This document shows, one piece after another, positions 35,861 to 43,978 of a DNA stretch of 64,000 bases. The translations under genes were made by a program, and so were the position numbers. The stretch covers positions 3,729,001-3,793,000 of the forward strand of contig NZ_VAJL01000001.1 in NCBI RefSeq assembly GCF_006175945.1, in the 5' to 3' direction. Under the pieces are notes generated by a model. The model had not been told where the DNA came from, did not search any database, and saw only the letters and a list, made by a program, of their open reading frames with translations. The stretch comes from Chryseobacterium mulctrae (GTDB lineage Bacteria > Bacteroidota > Bacteroidia > Flavobacteriales > Weeksellaceae). How positions within the stretch are numbered: the first letter of the stretch is position 1; the number at the start of each line of letters is the position of its first letter.

Positions 35861-38068
35861 ATGAATTTTGTTGAATGTCATGATGAGCCCATTCATATTC
35901 CGGGCTACATACAAAGTTTCGGATACTTGATTGGCATTGAGACAACTTCTCTTACCATCTCTTTTTTTAGTGAAAATATCTCTGATGTTTTCAAAATAGA
36001 ACGTTGCGAAGATCTTTTTGGAAAAAAACTTTCACAGTTTCCTGAGGTTTTCCAAACCGTAATCGATTCTGATATTTTTAAAGATGCAGGATTTCTTTCT
36101 AAAAGAGAAAATGAAACTTATTTCGACAAAATTACAGTTGCCGGAAAACAATATCATTTTTCGGTTTTCAGAGCAAATGATTATATTTTCTTAGAGTTTG
36201 AAGCGGTTTATGAAAACCCAAACAAACGGATTACCAATAAATACGATAATTTTTATATTATCGATAACGAGCAGGAAATTTGGGATCAGCTCCTCAATAC
36301 GATTTCCAATATCATCAATTATGACCGTATTATGGTTTATAAATTTATGAGTGATGGTTCAGGAAAGGTAATTTCAGAAAAAACAAACAATCATCTTGAA
36401 AGTTATTTGGGACTTCATTATCCTGAACACGATATTCCGAGACAGGCGCGAGAACTTTATAAAAAGAAAAGAAAAAGAATATTTTCTGATGTTTACTCAC
36501 ATCCGGTACGTATTCTGAGCCGAAGCGGAAAAAGTGTAGATCTTACTTTCGCAGCTTCCAGAGCAATGTCACCCATCCATGGTCAATACATAAAAAACTC
36601 AGGAGCTTCATCAAGCTTCAGTATTTCAATTATCATTGACGATCAATTGTGGGGATTGGTAACCTGTCAAAATTCTGAAGCGAAACATATAGATCTTGAA
36701 GATCGTGTACAGGCAGGAATTTTTACTGTTTTAGCATCGAATGCCTATTCTTCTTTTAAATCTAAAAAAGAATTAGAATACAGAATTGATCTTAATGAAA
36801 AGCTGTATGCTCTTAAATCTGAGTTTTTAGAGCACGGTTCTTTGTTTGAGTCTTTGGATTTTAATAAATCTGAAATAAGATTAATGCCAAAAGCCGACGG
36901 ATTGGCAATTATCTCGGACAATGAGATCGTTACAGACGGAATTACACCAGATCGGGAAATTATCAATAACATTGTAAACTGGGCGTATGAAAATACATCA
37001 GACAATGTTTTTATCAGCAACAGTTTTCTGAAAGATTACGGATCTGAACTCAATCTAAATTCTGATACTGCAGGAATCATCATCTATTTTGTTGAAAGAA
37101 GTAAAAAAGAAATCCTGATATGGTTCAGAAAAGAATTTGATGAACATATTAACTGGGCAGGAAATCCGGAGAAAAAAATTAAAACTTTTTCGAAAAACGG
37201 GGAAGAAATAAGAACGGTTTCGCCAAGAGAATCTTTTCAGGTTTTCACTGAAAATATAAAAGGAAAATCTAAAAGATGGAGCTCTAAAAACCAAATTGCA
37301 GTGCACCTTATCCGCGATCTTATTTTTGAAACTTCACATAAACAATATATTACCATCAAAAAACTGAACGATCAGCTGAAAAAAGTAAACGAAGAACTAG
37401 ACAGTTTTTCGTACACGATTTCGCACGATTTGGGAACACCACTTACCGTGATGAAACTGAATGCGCAGATGTTGCTGAACAGTTTAGAAGATATTGCAGA
37501 CAAGGATAAAAATAAAATCAATTCTATTATCGGCGAGATCGATAATATGGCAGAAATGATGCAGAATGTGCTTCAGCTTAGCCGTGCAAAGCACAGCGAA
37601 ATACAACTTGAAACCATTGAAACCAATCTGACCATTCGGAAAATTACCGAGAACGCAAAAATCACGTACGACAGTCAGAAAAGTATGGTGGTGATTAAAG
37701 AGTGTCCGGAAGTTTTGGCAGATAAAACGATGCTGCATCAGGTATTTTTAAATATAATCAATAACGCTGTAAAATATTCGTCAGATAGAGAACAGCCGAT
37801 TATTGAAATTGAAGGCACGGAAGCCGGAGATCAAATTATTTACAGAATTAAAGACAACGGCATCGGAATTCCTGAAGAAAATAAACATAGAATGTTTAAA
37901 ATTTTCAACAGAATGGATAATGCCAAAAAGTTTAAGGGTAATGGAGTAGGCCTTTCAATCGTTCACAGAATTATGAATAGATTGGGCGGAAATGTAGATT
38001 ATGAGAGTAATAAAGACGGAACTTGCTTTATTTTGACGTTTCAAAAACCTAAATTTGTGAAACTTTAA
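35861..38068 (+). CDS. bphP: Bacteriophytochrome histidine kinase (BphP)
   Basis: 735-aa red/far-red light sensor kinase. PAS domain with the biliverdin-attachment Cys6 in VECHDEPIHIPGYIQSFG, GAF domain with Asp191 in YPEHDIP and His240 in MSPIHGQYIKNSG, PHY domain, then HisKA with phospho-acceptor His522 in TISHDLGTPLTV and an ATPase domain with DNGIGIPEENK and GNGVGLSIVHRI. All chromophore-binding residues look intact. It is co-transcribed with the heme oxygenase 9 bp downstream, which makes the biliverdin. No response regulator is adjacent; an orphan receiver lies at 26.5 kb. Confidence 0.96.
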   Translation: MNFVECHDEPIHIPGYIQSFGYLIGIETTSLTISFFSENISDVFKIERCEDLFGKKLSQFPEVFQTVIDSDIFKDAGFLSKRENETYFDKITVAGKQYHFSVFRANDYIFLEFEAVYENPNKRITNKYDNFYIIDNEQEIWDQLLNTISNIINYDRIMVYKFMSDGSGKVISEKTNNHLESYLGLHYPEHDIPRQARELYKKKRKRIFSDVYSHPVRILSRSGKSVDLTFAASRAMSPIHGQYIKNSGASSSFSISIIIDDQLWGLVTCQNSEAKHIDLEDRVQAGIFTVLASNAYSSFKSKKELEYRIDLNEKLYALKSEFLEHGSLFESLDFNKSEIRLMPKADGLAIISDNEIVTDGITPDREIINNIVNWAYENTSDNVFISNSFLKDYGSELNLNSDTAGIIIYFVERSKKEILIWFRKEFDEHINWAGNPEKKIKTFSKNGEEIRTVSPRESFQVFTENIKGKSKRWSSKNQIAVHLIRDLIFETSHKQYITIKKLNDQLKKVNEELDSFSYTISHDLGTPLTVMKLNAQMLLNSLEDIADKDKNKINSIIGEIDNMAEMMQNVLQLSRAKHSEIQLETIETNLTIRKITENAKITYDSQKSMVVIKECPEVLADKTMLHQVFLNIINNAVKYSSDREQPIIEIEGTEAGDQIIYRIKDNGIGIPEENKHRMFKIFNRMDNAKKFKGNGVGLSIVHRIMNRLGGNVDYESNKDGTCFILTFQKPKFVKL

Positions 38069-38077
38069 AACAAAAAT

Positions 38078-38629
38078 ATGGTATCTGAATATCTAAAAAA
38101 AAATACGGCGGAGTATCACGATGCTGCTGAAAAGCTTTTTAATTCTGAGAAAATTTTTAATAAAACTTTCACTTTAGAAGATTATAAAAAAATCATCAAT
38201 ACCAATTATCTGATGCTTCTTCACAGTGAAAACAAAATATTCAACAACCTTTCTGAAAGATTTTCTGAAAAACTTCAGTTAGATCAAAGAGTAAAGCTTC
38301 CTTTAATCGAAAAAGATTTGTCAAGTTTAGCTTTAGAAAACCAAACAGCTTCTCAAGATTTTGAATTGGCGAATGAACATGAAGCTTTAGGAGCAATGTA
38401 TGTCATTGAAGGTTCTACTTTGGGGGGAAATGTTATTGCAAAACAGCTTTCTAAGACGGAAGGTTTCGATGATGTAACATTCAATTTTTTCGGATGTTAT
38501 CAGGAAAATACGGGACCAATGTGGAAGAATTTCAAAGAAGTTTTGGACACTGAAGTTACTGAAGAAAACTACGACGAAGTATTATCAGGAGCTAAAAAAT
38601 TATATACGTTTTTACTAAACGTTAATTAA
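38078..38629 (+). CDS. bphO: Biliverdin-producing heme oxygenase (BphO)
   Basis: 183 aa. Opens heme to biliverdin for the phytochrome. Proximal heme ligand His14 in AEYHDAAEK and the distal-helix signature EHEALGAMYVIEGSTLGG are visible. It lies 9 bp after bphP in the same operon; many genomes have the reverse order. The product also releases iron, but the pairing strongly supports chromophore supply as the main role. Confidence 0.93.
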   Translation: MVSEYLKKNTAEYHDAAEKLFNSEKIFNKTFTLEDYKKIINTNYLMLLHSENKIFNNLSERFSEKLQLDQRVKLPLIEKDLSSLALENQTASQDFELANEHEALGAMYVIEGSTLGGNVIAKQLSKTEGFDDVTFNFFGCYQENTGPMWKNFKEVLDTEVTEENYDEVLSGAKKLYTFLLNVN

Positions 38630-38647
38630 TTTCCTTAAATAAGAATT

Positions 38648-38684
38648 AAAATTCCCGAAAGATTGCTCAATTTTTCGGGAATTT
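38648..38684 (+). terminator. Terminator after bphO overlapping the mdh promoter
   Basis: Stem AAATTCCCGAAA / TTTCGGGAATTT with a 13-nt loop, directly after bphO. The second arm lies within the spacer of the mdh promoter. Confidence 0.75.
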
Positions 38685-38693
38685 GTACATTTG
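38663..38693 (+). promoter_or_regulatory. Promoter of malate dehydrogenase gene
   Basis: TTG at 38663-38665, 20-nt spacer, TACATTTG at 38686-38693, 45 nt before the mdh ATG. The -33 box lies in the loop of the preceding terminator hairpin. Confidence 0.6.
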
Positions 38694-38738
38694 GGAAGCA
38701 AAAATTAGACTAACAAATAAATAATAAAAAGTAACATT

Positions 38739-39665
38739 ATGAAAGTAACTGTAGTAGGTGCAGGCGCTGTAGGTGCAAGTTGTGCAGAATACATCGCAAT
38801 GAAAGACTTCTGTTCAGAAGTAGTTTTAGTAGATATCAAAGAAGGTTTTGCTGAAGGAAAAGCAATGGACTTGATGCAGACTGCATCTTTGAACGGATTT
38901 GATACAAAAATTACAGGTACAACAGGAGATTACAGCAAAACAGCAGGTTCTCATGTAGCAGTAATCACTTCTGGTATCCCAAGAAAACCGGGAATGACCA
39001 GAGAAGAATTAATCGGTATCAATGCGGGAATCGTAAAAGAAGTTACTGAAAACTTAGTAAAAAATTCTCCGGAAGTAATCATCATCGTGGTTTCTAACCC
39101 AATGGATACTATGGCTTATTTGGTATACAAAACTTCTGGTCTTCCTAAGCACAAAATCATCGGTATGGGTGGTGCTTTAGATTCTGCAAGATTCAAATAC
39201 AGATTGGCTGAAGCTTTAGAAGCTCCAATCTCTGATGTAGACGGAATGGTAATCGCTGCTCACAGTGATACAGGAATGCTTCCTTTATTGAGCAAAGCAA
39301 CAAGAAACGGAGTTCCTGTAACTGAGTTCCTTGACGAAGCAAAACAAAAATATGTAATCGAAGAAACTAAAGTTGGTGGTGCTACATTAACTAAATTATT
39401 GGGTACTTCAGCTTGGTATGCTCCAGGTGCAGCAGTTTCTGTAATGGTTCAGGCAATTGCTTGTGATCAAAAGAAAATGATCCCTTGTTCATTAATGCTT
39501 GACGGAGAATATGGCGAAAGCGATATCTGTCTTGGTGTTCCTGCAATTATCGGGAAAAACGGTGTTGAAAGCATCGTAACAATTTCTTTAACTGAAGAAG
39601 AAAAAGCTAAATTTGCTGAAGCTGCACAAGCAGTAAGAGAAGTAAATGGTGATTTGAAGTTTTAA
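38739..39665 (+). CDS. mdh: Malate dehydrogenase (LDH-like type)
   Basis: 308-aa NAD-dependent malate/oxaloacetate interconversion enzyme of the TCA cycle. NAD-binding VVGAGAVGASCAEYIA at the N-terminus, VLVDIKEG (Asp for NAD ribose), the mobile loop ITSGIPRKPGMTREE with substrate Arg, and catalytic His in VIAAHSDTGMLP. Short, lactate-dehydrogenase-like MDH as found in Bacteroidota. Own promoter and terminator, so monocistronic. Codon use is highly biased, as expected for an abundant enzyme. Confidence 0.96.
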   Translation: MKVTVVGAGAVGASCAEYIAMKDFCSEVVLVDIKEGFAEGKAMDLMQTASLNGFDTKITGTTGDYSKTAGSHVAVITSGIPRKPGMTREELIGINAGIVKEVTENLVKNSPEVIIIVVSNPMDTMAYLVYKTSGLPKHKIIGMGGALDSARFKYRLAEALEAPISDVDGMVIAAHSDTGMLPLLSKATRNGVPVTEFLDEAKQKYVIEETKVGGATLTKLLGTSAWYAPGAAVSVMVQAIACDQKKMIPCSLMLDGEYGESDICLGVPAIIGKNGVESIVTISLTEEEKAKFAEAAQAVREVNGDLKF

Positions 39666-39687
39666 TTGATTAGACTTTATATAAATG

Positions 39688-39718
39688 AAATCCGCATCGT
39701 AAGATGCGGATTTTTTTG
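39688..39718 (+). terminator. Terminator of mdh
   Basis: AAATCCGCATC / GATGCGGATTT with a 4-nt loop and a T-run of seven. Confidence 0.9.
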
Positions 39719-39749
39719 TTAGCTCTATTTTGTAAGATTTGTTTTCCTT

Positions 39750-40085
39750 TTAGAATTTATAATTAAGAATGTCAATAATATTTGAGTTGCAATAAATATA
39801 AAAAATGGAATTGTAATTTAAAGCTTCAATAGAAACGTGAATTAATCGGCTTGTAACTGCCGAAATCATAAGTGCAAAACTGATTAACGAAATTAAAACA
39901 GGATGTTTACTTTTCATAAAACTTAGAATCATTCCTAAAAGACCTAAAAATGCAAAAAGCTGATCAATGTTTCCAAAGTCAAAAACAGTAAAACCTAACC
40001 AAAGAATGAAAGGAATTGCTATCATTTGTCCCATCAGCATGATTAAACAATAAGAGACAATTGAAAATATCTTTAAATATTTCAT
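39750..40085 (-). CDS. Small hypothetical membrane protein
   Basis: 111 aa with three to four hydrophobic segments (about residues 8-33, 44-58, 64-82) and a short polar tail. No family recognised. It is convergent with mdh, stands alone, and precedes no obvious partner. Low complexity makes function unassignable. Confidence 0.6.
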   Translation of the reverse strand: MKYLKIFSIVSYCLIMLMGQMIAIPFILWLGFTVFDFGNIDQLFAFLGLLGMILSFMKSKHPVLISLISFALMISAVTSRLIHVSIEALNYNSIFYIYCNSNIIDILNYKF

Positions 40086-40263
40086 TATTAGTTTTTTTTA
40101 AGTCTTAAAGTAAATTTACCTTTCTTTGATAGGCTATCTATAATTTATATGACGATTCAAATCAAGAACTACTTTAAAACTTTAACCTCAATTTCCACTT
40201 TCTAATAATGGAAAAGTTTTAAGAATCTAAGTCAAATTCTTCAATTCTATATTAAAATTTAAA

Positions 40264-41634
40264 TTAATCTCCACCACAACCCCCGCAACTGCTACAAGAA
40301 CTACCGCCACAAGAAGAATCTGATGACGAAGATGAGGTTCCGCAATCACCATCCGAATTGACTGATACAGATCGATTGGTTAAAGGAACAAAAGAAGTTG
40401 TTAAAACTGCGGTTCCCATAAGAAAATAGCTCCATTGCCAATTGTTGTTGGTATTTTTTTTGGGTAGTATAACGGTTTTATATAAGTCGGGTAAAACTTT
40501 AGAACTAAATAAATTGGTAAGTCTGAATAAATATCCTATCATCATAAAACTTAAAATAATAACAGCAAAACTTATCAGTAAAATCGGTTTATCACGTAAA
40601 ATCCCGGTTACAATTCTGAGAAAGCCGAACATAATTAATGATAGAAAAACAACAAAATTCAGAACGAATAAATTGGAGAAAGCTTTCGATCGGTTAAAGT
40701 ATTTTTTAACAGCTTCCATCGATTTAATGATATTTGAAAATACAGGTTTTGTAATCAACTGAATTAAAAAATTAGGATAAGAAGTTTTTCCAAGATCATT
40801 TAATAAGTCGATCACCTGTTGATGTTCTCGTGATTGTATGAACGTTAATTTGTTAGTGCTAATCGTGTTGTCCTCATTTATTTTTATCGAGCCGTTATCA
40901 ATCAATTCGTTCACAGTTCCGTTGATGACAGGCGAAATACTTTTGTTGTTAAGATAAATTAATTCATAAGGCTGAAGATCAAATACAAAAGAATCTTTAT
41001 CGAATAAATGAATTGTTTGTGCAAATTTTCTTCTGTTATACCATTCCAATCCTACAATGGAAGCTATGATTAATCCTAAAAATAAAATAATAAAGTCAGG
41101 GTTATTAATATTGAGATATAAAGGTTTTAGCAAAAAATAAAGTGAAACACTTAGAATTATGAATGCAACTATTCCTATAATTAATGATGTTCTCAATTTA
41201 AATTTTGATTTTTTTAAATTCAAACTTTCAAATGGATTTGCAAGATTCCAAATGTTTTCTGGTTGTGTTCCAAAAAAGTTTTCATATAATTTTGTCGTAC
41301 GTTCTTTGGCGAGTTTAAATTTTTGAAAATCTTCTTTATTGTGAGTGGAAGGAATATGCTGAATCTGTTTTCCTAAAATCTGACAAAATTCTGAATATGA
41401 CTTTGTGAAAATAAGATGTTGATGCCAAACCGTATCTACAATTTCCGATGGCGAAACCATCATATCTGAAACTGCAGCCAGATACATGAATTTTTTGTAT
41501 TCTAAAATTGCCTGTTTTGTAAAACTCTGCATCCAGTAATTTTCATGAGCTAACCGTAATGTGAAGTCATATTCACTTGGAGGCTGATCAAAATCAAACT
41601 GCTCAATTTTAGTCCAAAGATCTTTATTCATCAT
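40264..41634 (-). CDS. TIGR04222-type Cys/Gly-rich membrane protein
   Basis: 456 aa. The N-terminal part contains VDTVWHQHLIFTKSYSEFC, a glycine-rich-domain-protein (DUF1399-like) motif. Transmembrane segments lie around residues 148-195 and 315-365, and another near 405. The C-terminus is an unusual tail of Ser, Cys and Gly (SSCGGSSCSSCGGCGGD). This combination fits the uncharacterised TIGR04222 family. The tail might bind metal or be modified; that is inference. Monocistronic, function unknown. Confidence 0.75.
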   Translation of the reverse strand: MMNKDLWTKIEQFDFDQPPSEYDFTLRLAHENYWMQSFTKQAILEYKKFMYLAAVSDMMVSPSEIVDTVWHQHLIFTKSYSEFCQILGKQIQHIPSTHNKEDFQKFKLAKERTTKLYENFFGTQPENIWNLANPFESLNLKKSKFKLRTSLIIGIVAFIILSVSLYFLLKPLYLNINNPDFIILFLGLIIASIVGLEWYNRRKFAQTIHLFDKDSFVFDLQPYELIYLNNKSISPVINGTVNELIDNGSIKINEDNTISTNKLTFIQSREHQQVIDLLNDLGKTSYPNFLIQLITKPVFSNIIKSMEAVKKYFNRSKAFSNLFVLNFVVFLSLIMFGFLRIVTGILRDKPILLISFAVIILSFMMIGYLFRLTNLFSSKVLPDLYKTVILPKKNTNNNWQWSYFLMGTAVLTTSFVPLTNRSVSVNSDGDCGTSSSSSDSSCGGSSCSSCGGCGGD

Positions 41635-41719
41635 TTTTTTGAATATTGAACTTAAATATAAGTAATTTTTAAGCTCAATATTCTATATAGATCTTTAGAT
41701 AATAAGATTTAACATATAA

Positions 41720-42625
41720 TTAAAAACAATCCGTCACCAATTCCATATTCACCATTGCGCCGGCTACATTTCCTGTCATTACTGCGTTGGAAACCGAGCG
41801 CATCATTGAAGAATTATCACCACAGACAAAAAGACCGGGAACATTTGTTTTCTGAAACTGATCTGTCTTAATGTGACCAAATTCTGTAACCTCACACCCT
41901 AAATTTTTCGGGATTTCCGAATGCTGATGAAAAGGAAAAGCTCCGTAAACTGCTTCAAATTTTATTTCTGTTTCGTCTGCGAAAATGATGCTTTCCGCGA
42001 TTCCTTTATGGTGCTTTAATTCAGCGATTTCATTTTCAATGATTTGAATATTGTTTCGTTGTAATTTATCTCTCTGCTCGTTGGTGAAATTGGCTTTTTC
42101 TCTTGTGATAAGCGTAACATCTTTGGTTAAATTTTTAACAAGCGAAGAAATATGTACGGCTTTATCGCCATTGGCAATAATTGCTGTTTTTTTGCCTTTG
42201 TATTCGTATCCGTGGCAATAAGGGCAGTGGATCAGAGATATTCCCCAAGATTCTTTAAAACCTTTAATGTTCGGAATTTCATCTGTAATTCCCGTTGCAA
42301 TTATCAGTTTTTTTGAATAAAATTTTTCTCCTTTTTCTGTTATAACTTCAAAACCCGTTTCAGATTTTTTAGCATCAACCGCTTTTCCTTGATGAAAGTG
42401 TACGGTTTCGTATTCGCTTACTTGTTTTCGTGCGTTTTCTGCAATTTCTTTGGGTGATTTTCCATCTTGAGTCAGGAAATTATGGGAATGTGGAGTTTGT
42501 TCATTGCAAGGTTTTCCATTGTCTATCACCAAAGTTTTTCTTAATGATCTTCCTAAAGCCATTGCTGCAGAAAGCCCGGAATAGCTTCCGCCAATAATGA
42601 TTACTTCGTATTCTGTTTCATTCAT
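41720..42625 (-). CDS. Thioredoxin-reductase-like FAD/NAD(P) oxidoreductase
   Basis: 301-aa two-domain flavoprotein. FAD motif VIIIGGSYSGLSAAMALGRS at the N-terminus, ATG-type motif LIIATGITDEIPN, redox-active CPYC in HCPYCHGYE, and C-terminal GLFVCGDNSSMMRSVSNAV. It resembles TrxB but belongs to the broader class II reductases. Divergent from the Fur-family regulator with only about 100 bp between, suggesting control by it. Confidence 0.88.
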   Translation of the reverse strand: MNETEYEVIIIGGSYSGLSAAMALGRSLRKTLVIDNGKPCNEQTPHSHNFLTQDGKSPKEIAENARKQVSEYETVHFHQGKAVDAKKSETGFEVITEKGEKFYSKKLIIATGITDEIPNIKGFKESWGISLIHCPYCHGYEYKGKKTAIIANGDKAVHISSLVKNLTKDVTLITREKANFTNEQRDKLQRNNIQIIENEIAELKHHKGIAESIIFADETEIKFEAVYGAFPFHQHSEIPKNLGCEVTEFGHIKTDQFQKTNVPGLFVCGDNSSMMRSVSNAVMTGNVAGAMVNMELVTDCF

Positions 42626-42695
42626 AGTTTCTGATTTTAGAGATTTGCAAAAAATATTTTAGGTTGAAAAGTTTGGCAAAGTTAGAATAAATTTT

Positions 42696-42724
42696 TATTA
42701 TTGCAACATAATCGCATTAATAAA
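42696..42724 (+). promoter_or_regulatory. Promoter/operator region of the Fur-family gene
   Basis: A TATTATTG -7-like box is followed by GCAACATAATCGCATTAATA, an AT-rich imperfect inverted sequence (ATTGC and GCATTAAT) just before ATG 42725. A candidate autoregulatory box. Confidence 0.35.
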
Positions 42725-43099
42725 ATGATAAGAAGAAGTACACCAACAAAAGAGGCAGTTTTGAATGTTTTAGCAGGCTCTAGAAAAGCGATGAGTTCAG
42801 ATGCAGTGATGCAGAAAGTCGATATCAGTATTGATCGTGCTACAATCTACCGTGTTCTCAATAGATTCTGCGAAGACGGAATTCTCCATAGAATTGTTGC
42901 AGAAGACGGAAAACAGTATTTTGCTGTTTGTATAAAATGTGATGAAAAAAAACTGGCAGATCATCATTTTCATTTCAGATGTACAAAATGTGAAACGATA
43001 GAATGTCTGCCAAATGAAGTTCAGTTTTCCTTAGAAAAAGGATATTTAGTTGAAAGCGTAAATTGTATTTTAACAGGAATTTGTAAAGATTGCGCCTAA
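42725..43099 (+). CDS. Fur-family metalloregulator
   Basis: 124 aa from ATG 42725; a TTG at 42701 is upstream but overlaps the promoter region. N-terminal winged helix (STPTKEAVLNVLAGSRKAMS, DRATIYRVLNRFCEDG) and dimerisation domain with CIKCDEKK, HHFHFRCTKCETIECL and a final CKDCA. Two to three CxxC pairs indicate a structural zinc. Subfamily (Fur, Zur or PerR) cannot be settled. Divergent from the flavoprotein gene, which is a plausible target. Confidence 0.88.
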   Translation: MIRRSTPTKEAVLNVLAGSRKAMSSDAVMQKVDISIDRATIYRVLNRFCEDGILHRIVAEDGKQYFAVCIKCDEKKLADHHFHFRCTKCETIECLPNEVQFSLEKGYLVESVNCILTGICKDCA

Positions 43100-43105
43100 A
43101 TAAAA

Positions 43106-43131
43106 AACCTCTGCATACTTTTGCAGAGGTT
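43106..43131. terminator. Terminator between the Fur-family and lipoprotein genes
   Basis: AACCTCTGCA / TGCAGAGGTT with a 6-nt loop between the two convergent genes. Confidence 0.75.
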
Positions 43132-43151
43132 GTATTGAGTATTTTAAAAAG

Positions 43152-43862
43152 TTATTTTTTCTTTTTATTTAAGGAGCCTGTCTTTGGTTTTTCATCTACA
43201 ATTGACATTTTATTTTCAAAAGGTTTAGCTTCTAAAACCGTGATGCTGGTTTGGTCTTTTCCAAGATTGTATTGTACAAAAACTGTTTTTTCGGTAGTTC
43301 GGATAATGTAGGTATTTACATTTTTCCAGTTGTTGCAAGAATGCATGTAACCTAAGTTATAAGCTTCTGGATCTTCTCTTTTTATGCGTTCTTCTTCGCC
43401 CTCTCTTAAAACTTCACCAGTGTTGATTTTTACACCTCCAACGTTTTTAATTAATTCATCAAAACTTTTCTGAATTTCAAGCGGAGAAAATTTCTTGTCT
43501 TTAAACTCTTCAGAAATCCGGATCTCAGCTTTGTAAGTTTTGCCTTCCATTGAAGTATATGAACCATGATCGTAGAAATATTCTTTATCAAAATCTTTGG
43601 TTTGTCCGTCTCCGTGATAAGAATTTGGGTCGGTGAACGTATATCCTTGAGGAAGCTGGAAGTAAGGAAAAGTCCCATGAAATTTATCAGTAACAGAAAT
43701 TTTACTAATGTTATAGCCGGTGTCTGAAATTACTTCTGATGAAGTTTCACTTTTATCGGTGTTTGTATTTTCTGTTTTAGTAAGAGCCTGATTCTCATCT
43801 TTCTTATTGCACGACCACAAAGTAAGCGCTACCAAAGCACTTGTTAAAAGCATATTCTTCAT
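43152..43862 (-). CDS. Putative lipoprotein, unknown function
   Basis: 236 aa. Lipobox LWSC places the lipidated cysteine at about residue 18, followed by a Lys/Glu/Thr-rich linker. The mature part contains FPYFQLPQGYTF and YNLGYMHSCNNWKNVNTY, with no recognised domain. C-terminus is Lys-rich. It converges on the Fur-family gene and appears monocistronic. Confidence 0.75.
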   Translation of the reverse strand: MKNMLLTSALVALTLWSCNKKDENQALTKTENTNTDKSETSSEVISDTGYNISKISVTDKFHGTFPYFQLPQGYTFTDPNSYHGDGQTKDFDKEYFYDHGSYTSMEGKTYKAEIRISEEFKDKKFSPLEIQKSFDELIKNVGGVKINTGEVLREGEEERIKREDPEAYNLGYMHSCNNWKNVNTYIIRTTEKTVFVQYNLGKDQTSITVLEAKPFENKMSIVDEKPKTGSLNKKKK

Positions 43863-43978
43863 AATTCAATAGGTTGAGAGGTGTAATTCTGCGTTTTTGT
43901 GGTAGCAAAATTGGTGCTAAAGAAGATGAAAAAAGTTTAAAATTATGTTAAATTGTAAATAATGAAATGATAACGAAA

